Part shown: one piece after another, positions 40,135-50,334 of the stretch
Layout: every line of letters begins with the position of its first letter
How positions within the stretch are numbered: the first letter of the stretch is position 1
Source: Hamadaea sp013361475
GTDB lineage: Bacteria > Actinomycetota > Actinomycetes > Mycobacteriales > Micromonosporaceae
Direction of reading: 5' to 3'
NCBI RefSeq assembly: GCF_040654195.1
Contig: NZ_JBFAHM010000007.1
Span: 372,001-436,000 of the forward strand
Length of the DNA stretch: 64,000 bases
Position numbers and translations under genes: made by a program
The notes under the pieces: generated by a model
Told to the model about the DNA's origin: nothing
Seen by the model: the letters and a program-made list of their open reading frames with translations, nothing else
The model's database searches: none

Positions 40135-41147
40135 GGCGGGCGGCGCTCCTGCTGGCCACGGCGGCGGCCGGGTTCGGGGCGGCCTGGCTCAGCGGAACGC
40201 AGCCGGCCGAGATCATCGCGTACGCCGCCTATCCCTACGTGACGGCGACGTTGCTCGCCATCGGGCTCTACGGCAGCGCGTACGGGATCGACCTGACCGA
40301 GGCGCGGCGGGATCGGCGGGTCATCCTGCTCGCCGTGACGGTGGGCGTACTGGTGAAGGCGACGCTGATCGGGGTCGTCCTCGCCCTCGCCTGGCGCGAC
40401 CCGCTCTTCCTGCTGCTCGGCATCGTCGTGGCGCAGATCGACCCGTTGTCGGTGGCGGCCGCCCTCGGCGACGGGCGGATGTCCGGCCGCGCCCGATCGC
40501 TGCTCGCCGCGTGGGCGTCGTTCGACGATCCGCTGACCGTCGTGCTGGCCGTCTCGGCCGCGAGCGTGGTCGGCGACCTCCGCGGGCACCCCGGCGACGG
40601 CGTCCTCGCCGGGCTCTCGGCGTACGCCATGGAGCTCGGGGCGAACCTCGCCCTCGCCGTCGGCGCCTTCCTCGCGTACCACTATGGGCCGAAGCGGACC
40701 TGGTGGCGCGTGGGCCTGCTCGTGCTCGCGGCGGTCGTGGCGGTCTGGCAGTTGTGGCTCCTGGCGATCGCGTTGGTGGGGTTGTTCCTGCGGCCGCGAC
40801 GGCTGGCCGCGGCCCTGCCCACGATGGTGAACATCGCGCTCGGCGGCGCGGTGCTGCTGCTCGGCGCGTTGCTGATCGGCGGGGTGGATCCGCTGCGTGG
40901 GCTGACCCTGGGACTCGCCGCGTTCGCCGCGCAGTGGGTGGTGGCCGGCTGGCTGACCCGCGGTCTGCCCGCCCTCGACCGGGCGCACCTGCGGCTGGCC
41001 CAGCAGAACGGCATCACCGCGATCGTGCTGGCCCTGAAGCTGGAACCGACGTTTCGGGGAGTCGTCGCGGTGGTCGCCCCGGCCATCGTGGTGACGAACG
41101 TGACGCACCTCATCGCCAACCAACGGCGGGTGGGAAAGGCACAATGA
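40131..41147 (+). CDS. CPA-type cation/proton antiporter-like membrane protein
   Basis: 338 residues, almost wholly hydrophobic with about ten predicted helices. LLGIVVAQIDPLSVAAALGD and LLAAWASFDDPLTVVLAVSA echo the DPVAV and FDDP/ND motifs of CPA-family Na+/H+ antiporters, and the end LAQQNGITAIVLALKLEP with VVAVVAPAIVVTNVTHLIAN resembles their last helices. The protein is shorter than typical NhaP (about 400 or more). Ion specificity is unknown. It is coupled to the previous membrane protein and followed four bases later by nadE. Confidence 0.78.
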   Translation: MRRAALLLATAAAGFGAAWLSGTQPAEIIAYAAYPYVTATLLAIGLYGSAYGIDLTEARRDRRVILLAVTVGVLVKATLIGVVLALAWRDPLFLLLGIVVAQIDPLSVAAALGDGRMSGRARSLLAAWASFDDPLTVVLAVSAASVVGDLRGHPGDGVLAGLSAYAMELGANLALAVGAFLAYHYGPKRTWWRVGLLVLAAVVAVWQLWLLAIALVGLFLRPRRLAAALPTMVNIALGGAVLLLGALLIGGVDPLRGLTLGLAAFAAQWVVAGWLTRGLPALDRAHLRLAQQNGITAIVLALKLEPTFRGVVAVVAPAIVVTNVTHLIANQRRVGKAQ

Positions 41148-41151
41148 GGGC

Positions 41152-42921
41152 ATGCCGACACTGCGCATCGCTCTGGCCCAGGTCAACTCCACCGTCGGCG
41201 ACCTGACCGGCAACGCCACCACCGTGCGCGCCTTCGCGGCGCGTGCTCAGGAGGCCGGTGCCCACCTGGTCGCGTTCCCCGAGATGATGCTGACCGGCTA
41301 CCCCATCGAGGACTTGACCTTCCGCGAGTCGTTCGTGCAAGCCTCCAAGGCCGCGCTGGCCAAGCTGGCCGAGGAGCTGGCCGCCGACGGGCTCGGGGAA
41401 CTGGCCGTCGTGGTCGGCTACCTGGACGCCGACGGACCGGCCCGGCTGGGCGCCGACTCGACCGTCCGGCACGGTCCGCGCGACTCGCTAGCCCTGCTGC
41501 ACCGGGGCTCCGTCGTGACCACCTACGACAAGCACCACCTGCCCAACTACGGCGTCTTCGACGAGGACCGCTACTTCGTCCCCGGCGACACCCTCACCGT
41601 CGTCCGAGCGGCCTGGGCCGACGGCACGGCGGCCGACATCGCCCTCAGCGTCTGCGAGGACATCTGGCAGCCGGGCGGTCCGTTCACCGCCGCCGGGGCG
41701 GCCAAGGCGTCGCTGGTCGTCAACATCAACGCCTCGCCCTACGAGCGCAACAAGGACGACGTACGCCTCCCCCTGGTGGCACGGCGCGCCGTCGAGGCCG
41801 GGGCTGCCGTGGCCTACGTGAACATGGTCGGCGGGCAGGACGAGCTGACCTTCGACGGCGACTCGATCATCGTCGGCCCGACGGGCGAGCTGCTCGCCCG
41901 CTCGGGGCAGTTCACCTCCGAACTCCTCGTGCACGACCTGGACCTGCCCGCGGCCGACCCGGAGTGGACTCCGCCCGGCGCCGCGGCCGGCCTGACGCTA
42001 CGCCTCCAGCCACTGGCCACCAGCTGGGCAGACCCCACCGGCGACCGCGCCGTAGGCGGCGTCGCCGAGCGGCTGCCGGACGAGGCGGAGGTCTGGGGCG
42101 CGCTCGTCCTCGGTCTGCGGGACTACGTCGAGAAGAACCGCTTCAAGTCGGTCGTCGTGGCCGTGTCCGGCGGCATCGACTCCGCGGTCGTGGCGGCCAT
42201 CGCCGTCGACGCGATCGGGCCGAAGCGGGTCGTCGGGGTCAGCATGCCGAGCGCGTACTCGTCGGAGCACTCGAGGAGCGACGCGGCGGACCTGGCCGAG
42301 CGCACCGGGCTGGACTACCGCGTCCAGCCCATCGCGCCGATGGTGGACGCCTTCCTCGGCAGCCTGACCCTCACCGGGCTGGCGGAGGAGAACCTGCAGG
42401 CCCGCGTACGCGGTGTGGTCCTGATGGCGTTGTCCAATCAGGAGGGTCATCTGGTCCTGACGACCGGCAACAAGAGCGAGCTGGCGGTCGGCTACTCCAC
42501 CCTCTACGGCGACTCCGTCGGCGGGTTCAACCCGCTCAAGGACGTCCCCAAGACGCTGGTCTGGAAGCTCGCCCGGTGGCGCAACACCGTCGCGCCGGGC
42601 GGCATCGCCGCGCCGATCCCGGAGAACTCCATCAGCAAGCCGCCGAGCGCCGAACTGCGCCCGGGCCAGCTGGACTCCGACAGCCTGCCGGACTACGAGG
42701 TGCTGGACGCCATCCTGGCCGGCTACGTCGACGGCGACCTCGGCCGGGATCAACTGATCGCGGCCGGGCACGACGCGGCGCTGGTCGACAAGGTCATCCG
42801 AATGACGGACGGAGCCGAATACAAGCGCCGTCAGTCCGCCCCGGGCACGAAAATCAGCTTCAAGGCCTTCGGGCGGGACCGCCGCCTGCCGATTACGAAC
42901 CGGTGGCGCGAAGGGTCCTGA
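41152..42921 (+). CDS. nadE: Glutamine-dependent NAD+ synthetase
   Basis: Amidates nicotinate adenine dinucleotide to NAD using ammonia released from glutamine. 589 residues. The N-terminal nitrilase-like glutaminase has VAFPEMMLTGYPIEDLTF (catalytic Glu), YDKHHLPNYGVFDEDRYF (Lys) and LSVCEDIWQPGGPF (Cys). The synthetase half has VVVAVSGGIDSAVVAAIAVD (P-loop), ALSNQEGHLVLTTGNKSELA and GDSVGGFNPLKDVPKTLVW. Length and order match the eukaryote-like NadE of actinobacteria. Confidence 0.97.
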   Translation: MPTLRIALAQVNSTVGDLTGNATTVRAFAARAQEAGAHLVAFPEMMLTGYPIEDLTFRESFVQASKAALAKLAEELAADGLGELAVVVGYLDADGPARLGADSTVRHGPRDSLALLHRGSVVTTYDKHHLPNYGVFDEDRYFVPGDTLTVVRAAWADGTAADIALSVCEDIWQPGGPFTAAGAAKASLVVNINASPYERNKDDVRLPLVARRAVEAGAAVAYVNMVGGQDELTFDGDSIIVGPTGELLARSGQFTSELLVHDLDLPAADPEWTPPGAAAGLTLRLQPLATSWADPTGDRAVGGVAERLPDEAEVWGALVLGLRDYVEKNRFKSVVVAVSGGIDSAVVAAIAVDAIGPKRVVGVSMPSAYSSEHSRSDAADLAERTGLDYRVQPIAPMVDAFLGSLTLTGLAEENLQARVRGVVLMALSNQEGHLVLTTGNKSELAVGYSTLYGDSVGGFNPLKDVPKTLVWKLARWRNTVAPGGIAAPIPENSISKPPSAELRPGQLDSDSLPDYEVLDAILAGYVDGDLGRDQLIAAGHDAALVDKVIRMTDGAEYKRRQSAPGTKISFKAFGRDRRLPITNRWREGS

Positions 42922-43005
42922 GCAGCGGGTTTACCCAGACATGCCTGGGTACAAACGTCGCGTCCGGGAGAAATAGCGCAAGATCGCCACGATAGGATGC
43001 AGGTC

Positions 43006-44399
<1,394 letters not shown>

Positions 44400-44400
<1 letters not shown>

Positions 44401-46952
44401 TGAACACAGCACTTTCCATCGCCGCCGCGGAGAACGTGGTCCCCGCGGACGGCTTCGACCCCGACCTCCGGCTGGCGGTGACCCGGATCGCCCGGGTACC
44501 GCAGCTCCTGGTCGCCTGCGACTACGACGGCACCCTCGCGCCGATCGTGGAAGACCCCACCGCGGCCAAACCCCTCCCCGAGGCGGTAGCGGCCATCCGA
44601 TCCCTCGCCGCTCTCCCCCAGACCACCGTCGCGGTCGTCTCCGGCCGCGCGCTACGTGACCTCGCCGCCCTGTCGCGGCTGCCCAGTGAGGTCCATCTCG
44701 TCGGATCGCACGGCTCCGAGTTCGACGTCGGCTTCGTCCAGCGACTCGCCCCCGAACTGGTCGCGTTGCGTACGCGGCTGCAGTCGGAACTCAACTCGAT
44801 CGCCGCGCAGTTCGAGGGCATCCGGCTGGAGGCCAAACCGGCGTCGATCGCCGTACACACCCGGGGCGTCGAACCGGCGATCGCGGCGGCCGCCGCCGAC
44901 GCGGTCCGCAAAGGCCCGGCGTCCTGGCCGGACGTGCACGTGACCCATGGCAAGGAGGTCATCGAGCTGTCGGTGATCTCGACGCACAAGGGCACCGCGA
45001 TCGACGCTCTGCGTACGCAGTTGTCGGCGAGCGCAGTGCTCTTCGTGGGCGACGACGTCACCGACGAGAACGCCTTCAAGCAACTGCACGGTCCCGACGT
45101 CGGCATCAAGGTCGGGCCGGGTGAGACCGCAGCGCCGTACCGGGTCGCCGATCCCTTCCAGGCAGCCCGTGTCCTCGGGTTGCTGCTGGAGACGCGGCGG
45201 CATTGGCTGTTCGGCGAACGGGCGGTCCCGATCGAGCGGCACTCGATGCTGGCCGACGGCAACACCGTCGCGCTCGTCACCCCGGACGCCCGGATCTCCT
45301 GGCTCTGCCACCCGCGACCGGACTCCTCGGCGATCTTCGCCGACCTCGTCGGCGGTTCCCCCGCCGGGCACTTCACGGTCCGCCCGGAACGCGGCGGTAC
45401 GCCACTCGGCCAGCGTTACCGGCCCGGCACCATGACTGTCGAGACTCGATGGTCAGGGCTGACCGTCACCGACTGGCTCGCCGGGGACTCGTTGATCCGG
45501 CGGATCAGCGGAAACGTCCCCGCCATGCTGGAGTTCGCGCCGCGCCCCGGATTCGGGCAAGTGGCGGTCAGCCTGCAGCCCATCGGCGATGGCGGCGTGC
45601 TGGTGCTGGGCTCGAACGAGCCGGCCGCGCTCTGCAGCCCGGGAGTGGACTGGGAGATCGACACCGATCGCGGCTCGGCCCGCGCCCGCGTCGACCTCGC
45701 CGCGCTCGGCGGAGAGCTGACCCTCGACCTGAAGTTCGGCTCGCACGACGCGACTCCGCACCCGATCCCGTCCGTGGAACGTCTGGAGTCCGCCGAACGG
45801 CCCTGGCGGGACTGGGCGAGCACGCTCAAACTGCCGGCCAAGCACCGCGAACTCACCCTCCGCAGCGCGCTGACCCTCCGTGGGCTGTGCCACCAGCCGA
45901 CGGGCGGCATCCTCGCGGCGGCCACCACGTCGCTGCCCGAGGAGCTGGGCGGCGTACGCAACTGGGACTACCGCTACTGCTGGCTCCGGGATGCGGCGAT
46001 GACCGCCCGCGCCCTGGTGGACCTCGGTTCGCTGGAGGAGGCCGAGGCGTTCCTGCGCTGGGTCGACGGCTGCGTCGAGCGTACGGGCGGGCACCCGGAG
46101 CGGCTGCACCCGCTCTACGGCATCGACGGCTACCCGCTCGGCCCGGAGGCGGTCATCGACACCCTCCCCGGATACGCCGGCTCCCGGCCGGTCCGCGTGG
46201 GCAACGCCGCCGACGCCCAACTCCAGCTCGACGTCTTCGGCCCAATCGCCGACCTCCTCGCGGCGGTCGTCGAAAAGCGCGGCAAGGTACGCGACGAGGA
46301 GTGGCGAGTCCTCGAGGCGATGGTCCAGGCGGTCGAACGCCGCTGGCACGAGCCCGACCACGGACTCTGGGAAGCCCGCATCGCGCCCCGGCACCACGTG
46401 TACTCGAAGGTCATGTGCTGGATGACGGTCGACCGCGCACTGTCGGTCGCCCGGCACCACAGCACCGCCGACCACAGCGGGTGGGTGGCCCTGCGCGACA
46501 AGATCGCGGAGAACGTCCTCACCTACGGCTGGAACGAGGAGGTGCAGGCGTACTCGGTGGCCTACGGACATACCGAGATGGACGCGTCGTCCCTCTGGAT
46601 CGGGCTGTCCGGCCTGCTCGCCGACGACGACCCCCGCTTCCTGTCCACCGTGCTCGCCATCGAAGCCGACCTCCGCAGCGGTCCGGTCGTCTACCGGTAC
46701 CGGTGGGACGACGGCCTGCCCGGCCGGGAAGGCGGCTTCCACATCTGCACCGCCTGGCTCATCGAGGCCTACCTGCGGACGGGGCGGCGGGCCGACGCCG
46801 AGGAGCTCTTCGAGCTGATGATCGACACGGCCGGCCCGACCGGACTGCTGCCCGAGCAGTACGAGCCGGACTCCGAACGCGGCCTGGGCAACCACCCGCA
46901 GGCCTACAGCCACCTCGGCCTGATCCGCTGCGCCACCCTGCTCGACTCATAA
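44400..46952 (+). CDS. otsB: Trehalose-6-phosphate phosphatase fused to a GH15 (trehalase/glucoamylase-type) domain
   Basis: 850 residues. The first 270 form a HAD phosphatase: LLVACDYDGTLAPIVEDP (residues 37-54), VAVVSGRALRDLAALSRLP, VHVTHGKEVIELSVISTHKG and LFVGDDVTDENAFKQLHGPD. From about residue 275 a full GH15 module follows: IERHSMLADGNTVALVTPDA, ARISWLCHPRPDSSAIF, GVRNWDYRYCWLRDAAMTAR, HHVYSKVMCWMTVDRALSVA and LPEQYEPDSERGLGNHPQAY, which carry the usual acid residues. GH15 proteins of this layout include mycobacterial trehalase. Overlaps otsA, so one transcript could both make trehalose and split it or another alpha-glucoside. Confidence 0.93.
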
Positions 46953-47014
46953 CGCTCCTTCGCCGCTTGTCGGCGCCGGTGCCGCACCGGTCCTGGGGTT
47001 GCGCGGGCGGCGGT

Positions 47015-47075
47015 GATCTCCGGAAGCCTGAGTACCCAACCGCTCTGGGATGAGGTACTCCGACTTCCGGAGATC
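47015..47075. repeat. Long palindrome after otsB (family D)
   Basis: GATCTCCGGAAG (47015-47026) pairs perfectly with CTTCCGGAGATC (47064-47075), and inside it GAGTACC pairs with GGTACTC. The loop is about 15 bases. It lies 63 bases after the otsB stop and may end that transcript or belong to the dispersed palindromes; no second copy was seen in the window. Confidence 0.85.
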
Positions 47076-47111
47076 AACTCTCTGCCGAACACAACCGCAC
47101 TTCTAGCGATT

Positions 47112-47146
47112 AATGGGGTCCGCCGAAAAGGCGGACCCCATTTCTT
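47112..47146 (+). terminator. Strong intrinsic-terminator-like hairpin upstream of the Abi gene
   Basis: AATGGGGTCCGCC (47112-47124), loop GAAAA, and GGCGGACCCCATT (47130-47142) form a perfect 13-base-pair stem followed by TTTCTT. It is the only textbook hairpin-plus-T-tract in the window. It may terminate the otsAB transcript or a small leader RNA. Confidence 0.8.
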
Positions 47147-47182
47147 ATCCACAGAATGCGGTAATGCGCAGAGTTATCCACA
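47145..47182 (+). other. Two consensus DnaA-box sequences
   Basis: TTATCCACA occurs at 47145-47153 and 47174-47182, same strand, 29 bases apart. Both are exact matches to the strict DnaA box. There is no dnaA or dnaN nearby, so this is not the origin. They could be DnaA-titrating sites or parts of a structured RNA. Confidence 0.6.
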
Positions 47183-47331
47183 AGAGAATTCGCGAGCGAC
47201 TTGCGCGACTATTCGGCGAGGGTCTAATTTGCCCTGAGCCAGAAAAAGAGCTTGCCCCGGGTGCTTGCTTTCGCAGAGGCGGTCCCGGGGCTCCTGTGAC
47301 CATTCTAGCCTGCGCCTAGGAGGATCCGCAA

Positions 47332-47979
47332 GTGCTTTCAGAAGTCTGTGACGCCATCTCCCCGGCCCGCCTCGCCACGTACTTAAGAGCTACCGGCGGT
47401 GACGTTACTGAAGCATTGAGTCTCTACCGCTGGAACCAAGACATTGCAGGCGGCTTTCTGCGGCCATTGTGCAATCTCGAAGTGACGCTCAGAAACGCTC
47501 TGGTCGAGCAACTGGAGATTCTGGCCCGACCTCATCAGTGGTGGGAGCACTGCGTTCTGGGGCAGGATCCGAAGTCTCGCATCAAGCTCAACGAGGCCAT
47601 GGCGCGGCTGCGATACAACCGGCGAGCACTCACCAAAGACACTCTGGTCGCTGAGATGATGCTCGGGTTCTGGGTCGGACTCCTCGATTCCCAGTTCGAC
47701 GCCGAGCTGTGGCGGCGCGGTCTGCACCGGGCCTTTCCGCACTACCACGGCCCACGGGGCACCCTGCGGGCCGAACTGAAGTTCGTCCTCCATCTGAGGA
47801 ACCGGATCGGGCACCACGAGCCCATCTACCATCGCCACCTCGCCGCCGATCACCTCACGATCCACCGGCTGCTCGGATATCTGTCGCCCGAGATGCGCGG
47901 ATGGAGTCTGACGCAGGACCCACTGCCGGTCCTGATCGGCGGAAACCCGGTGCCACGCCAGCGAATTGCCGCCCCTTAG
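47332..47979 (+). CDS. Abi (AbiF/Abi_2-like) HEPN-domain protein, probable abortive-infection RNase
   Basis: 215 residues. RWNQDIAGGFLRPLCNLEVT followed by LRNALVEQLE, then AEMMLGFWVGLLDSQFDAEL and LRNRIGHHEPI are the conserved blocks of Abi-type HEPN proteins. R156-NRIG-H161 is the RxxxxH catalytic pair of HEPN ribonucleases. One HEPN domain is present, so a dimer would be needed for an active site. The GTG start has AGGAGG eight bases upstream, the best ribosome site in the region. Codon use and GC content of the first half are less extreme than the neighbours, hinting at acquisition. Phage defence is inferred from the family. Confidence 0.82.
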   Translation: MLSEVCDAISPARLATYLRATGGDVTEALSLYRWNQDIAGGFLRPLCNLEVTLRNALVEQLEILARPHQWWEHCVLGQDPKSRIKLNEAMARLRYNRRALTKDTLVAEMMLGFWVGLLDSQFDAELWRRGLHRAFPHYHGPRGTLRAELKFVLHLRNRIGHHEPIYHRHLAADHLTIHRLLGYLSPEMRGWSLTQDPLPVLIGGNPVPRQRIAAP

Positions 47980-48006
47980 CCACAAATCACACATATCGTC
48001 ACCAGG

Positions 48007-49167
48007 GTGCGTCGATACACCGCCGTCCTGCTGATCTGTGCCCTAGCGCTCCCCGCGGCCTGCGCGGACAGCCCGCGCAAGGACACCGCCGACACCGCCG
48101 CTCCCCTGGCAAGCGCAAGCTCGGGCGGGAGTCCGAGCGCGAGCCCGACCACCGGCAAACTCAACGTGTACGCCGACGCAGCGGCCAATCTCCTGCGCGC
48201 GGATGTCAAGGCGGACAAGGCCTTGGTCTACGTGCCGAACACGCAGAGCGACGATGTGGACGTCATCGATCCGGTCACCTACAAGGTGGTCGACCACTTC
48301 TACGGGGGCGCCGAACCGCAGCACGTCGTGCCGTCCTACGACATGCGTACGCTCTATGTCACGTCGAGCCGGGTACCGGGCGGGTCAGTGCTGCCGATCG
48401 ATCCCCGGACGGGCAAGCCGGGGAAGATCATCCCGGTGCAGGACGTCTACAACCTCTACTTCACCCCGGACGGCAAGTACGCCTGGGTGGTGGCCGAGGC
48501 GTACCAGCGGATCGACTTCTACGACCCGAAGTCGTGGAAGCTGGTGAAGTCGGCGAGTTTCCCCCAGTGCGAGGGGATCAATCACATGGACTTCACCGTC
48601 GACGGCAAGCTGGCCCTGGCCAGTTGCGAGTTCGCGAACAGGATGGTCGTGATCGACGTGGCGGCCGGCAAACTGGTCCGGGATCTGCCGCTCGACGTGG
48701 TGCCCGACGGGATGCCGCAGGACACGCGGCTGCTGCCGGACGGGTCGGCGTTCTTCACCGCCGACATGCACGCGAACGGGGTCTACGTCTTCGACGCGCA
48801 GGCGAATCGGCGTACCGGCTTCATTGCGACCGGGCGCGGCGCGCACGGCATCTACTTCAGCCGCGACGGCAAGCGCGCCTTCGTCTCGAACCGGGACGAG
48901 GGCAGCATCTCCGTGCTGGACGTGGCGACCCGCAAGCCGATCACGAAGTGGCGGATCCCCGGCGGCGGCAGCCCGGACATGGGCGCGGTCTCGGCCGACG
49001 GGAAGACGTTGTGGCTGGCCGGTCGCTACCACAGCGAGGTCTACGCGATCGACACGAACACCGGTCAGCTCCGGGCGCGCATTCCGGTCGGCTCCGGTCC
49101 GCACGGACTGCTCGTCTGGCCGCAGCCGGGCCAGTACTCCCTCGGCCACACGAGCAACATCCGCTGA
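48007..49167 (+). CDS. Beta-propeller (YncE/YVTN-type) lipoprotein
   Basis: 386 residues. The signal sequence YTAVLLICALALPAACADS ends in a lipobox (LPAAC), so the Cys near residue 20 is lipidated. A Ser/Pro-rich linker follows, then seven-bladed propeller repeats: VYVPNTQSDDVDVIDPVTYK, LYVTSSRVPGGSVLPIDP, LYFTPDGKYAWVVAEAYQ, IYFSRDGKRAFVSNRDEGS and LWLAGRYHSEVYAIDTNTGQ. The partner or ligand is unknown. TATCGT (47994-47999) seven bases before the GTG suggests a leaderless mRNA. It is convergent with the deacetylase, with a repeat array between. Confidence 0.88.
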   Translation: MRRYTAVLLICALALPAACADSPRKDTADTAAPLASASSGGSPSASPTTGKLNVYADAAANLLRADVKADKALVYVPNTQSDDVDVIDPVTYKVVDHFYGGAEPQHVVPSYDMRTLYVTSSRVPGGSVLPIDPRTGKPGKIIPVQDVYNLYFTPDGKYAWVVAEAYQRIDFYDPKSWKLVKSASFPQCEGINHMDFTVDGKLALASCEFANRMVVIDVAAGKLVRDLPLDVVPDGMPQDTRLLPDGSAFFTADMHANGVYVFDAQANRRTGFIATGRGAHGIYFSRDGKRAFVSNRDEGSISVLDVATRKPITKWRIPGGGSPDMGAVSADGKTLWLAGRYHSEVYAIDTNTGQLRARIPVGSGPHGLLVWPQPGQYSLGHTSNIR

Positions 49168-49203
49168 GCCGCCGTTCGCCCCGCCCGTTCGCGCCGCCCG
49201 TTC

Positions 49204-49264
49204 GCGTTTTCCGGGATAACGCGGTCTCAGCCCGCCCTGAAGCCAGCGTTATCCCGGAAAACGC
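49204..49264. repeat. Palindromic repeat family C
   Basis: GCGTTTTCCGGGATAACGC (49204-49222) and GCGTTATCCCGGAAAACGC (49246-49264) are perfect 19-base inverted copies around a 23-base spacer. Upstream, CGCCCGTTCGC is repeated (about 49173-49206). Confidence 0.92.
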
Positions 49265-49396
49265 GGCAAGCCGCGTGGAGCCGGCGTCAGACCTCGCGGC
49301 AAGCCGCGTGGAGCCGGCATCAGACCTCGCGGCAAGCCGCGTCGAGCCGGCGTCAGACCTCGCGGCAAGCCGCGTGGAGCCGGGGTCAGACCTGCC
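49265..49396. repeat. 33-bp tandem repeat, four units
   Basis: Units at 49265, 49298, 49331 and 49364 begin GGCAAGCCGCGTGGAGCCGG and differ at one or two bases each; the last is degenerate and runs into the deacetylase stop region (49386). The array starts exactly where palindrome C ends. The 33-base period keeps a frame open in both strands, which creates false ORFs. Confidence 0.92.
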
Positions 49397-50318
49397 CCGC
49401 GTGCAGCGGCCGGCTGACGCCGTAGAGCTTCGGCGGATCGACGCCGGGCGGGAGCGCCTCCAGGTGGAAACGGGTCACCAGGTTCGGCAGCACGGACCGC
49501 AGCGCGGTCACGGTGTTCTGCCGGTTGCCGCCGCCGTCGTGCATCAGCACGATCGAGCCCGGCATGGTGTGGCTGATGACGGTCATCGCGATGCTCCGGG
49601 ACGGCGGTTTCGCCCAGTCCCGCGGGTCCACCTGCCAGTGCAGCGGGCTCATGCCCAGGCTGGTCGCGGCCGCGACGACCGCCGGGGTCCAGGCTCCGCC
49701 CGGTTGCCGGAAGTAGGAGACCCGGGCGCCCGGGACCGCGCGGTGGATGGCGTCGTTGGTCCGCCGCAGGTCCGCGGTGATCGCGGCCTCGCCGCGCAGC
49801 CCCAGGCCCACGTCGTGCTGCCAGCTGTGATTGCACAGCGTGTGGCCTTCGGCCACGATCTGCCGGACCAACTGCGGGAACTCCGCCGCCATCACGCCGA
49901 TCACGCAGAAGGTCGCCTTGATGTGGTACGCCCGGAGCAGGTCCAGCACCTGGGGCGTCCATTGGGGGTCGGGCCCGTCGTCGAAGGTCAGCGCGATGTC
50001 GGGATAGCCGGTGGTGACCCGGCTGCCGAAGGGTCCACGGGCCTCCCGGGGCAGCGGTGGCCGGTTCGGTCCGGTGATCGGTACGCGCCGGGGCGCGGGG
50101 ACCGCCGCGAGCGCCGGACCCTGGGCCACTCCGGCCTGGGTGCCTTCCTTGGCGAGCTCCTCCGCGGGCGCGGCGCTGGAAGTGGGTGCGGCGTGGGGGG
50201 CGGTACGCGGTTCAGCGGCCGTCATCCGGCCCAGGATGTGCCCGCTGCCGAGCAGTGCGACGACCACTCCGGCCAGGCCGACCCACTTGATTCCCCCAAG
50301 TTTGCCTCTAGCGCTCAC
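49386..50318 (-). CDS. Secreted polysaccharide deacetylase (CE4, NodB domain)
   Basis: 310 residues. A signal anchor (WVGLAGVVVALLGSGHILG) is followed by a Pro/Ala-rich linker. The NodB domain has DIALTFDDGPDPQWTPQVLD (catalytic Asp pair), ATFCVIG, HTLCNHSWQHDVGLGL (metal His pair), VSYFRQPGGAWTPAVVAAA and IVLMHDGGGNRQNTVTAL. It removes N- or O-acetyl groups from peptidoglycan or another envelope polymer. It follows cysG/cobA by 16 bases on the same strand, but has no link to B12. The 3' end is formed by the last tandem unit. Confidence 0.92.
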   Translation of the reverse strand: MSARGKLGGIKWVGLAGVVVALLGSGHILGRMTAAEPRTAPHAAPTSSAAPAEELAKEGTQAGVAQGPALAAVPAPRRVPITGPNRPPLPREARGPFGSRVTTGYPDIALTFDDGPDPQWTPQVLDLLRAYHIKATFCVIGVMAAEFPQLVRQIVAEGHTLCNHSWQHDVGLGLRGEAAITADLRRTNDAIHRAVPGARVSYFRQPGGAWTPAVVAAATSLGMSPLHWQVDPRDWAKPPSRSIAMTVISHTMPGSIVLMHDGGGNRQNTVTALRSVLPNLVTRFHLEALPPGVDPPKLYGVSRPLHAGQV

Positions 50319-50334
50319 TCACTAGTTATATCGG

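Larger units (their letters stand above)
47076..47331 (+). ncRNA. Candidate structured leader or small RNA upstream of the Abi/HEPN gene
   Basis: About 255 bases with no open frame, AT-richer than the surroundings. It contains the 13-bp hairpin at 47112, the TTATCCACA pair, a TCGCG-agcgacttg-CGCGA stem-loop (about 47189-47207) and an 8-bp stem GCCCCGGG/CCCGGGGC (47254-47261 and 47284-47291) enclosing 22 bases. The Abi ribosome site AGGAGG (47318-47323) follows. AbiF-type genes in other bacteria are known to have a conserved structured RNA next to them; whether this is one is an inference. Confidence 0.4.

Noticed and set aside
45203..47053. 616-codon plus-strand frame overlapping the otsB fusion
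   Set aside because: Overlaps the GH15 domain in another frame and is Arg/Pro-rich without motifs.
47145..47182. Chromosome origin from the DnaA boxes
   Set aside because: Only two boxes, no dnaA, dnaN, rpmH or parAB nearby.
49265..49396. 33-bp units as a CRISPR or as a repeat-protein gene
   Set aside because: No spacers; the frame has no start or ribosome site of its own and lies between convergent genes.
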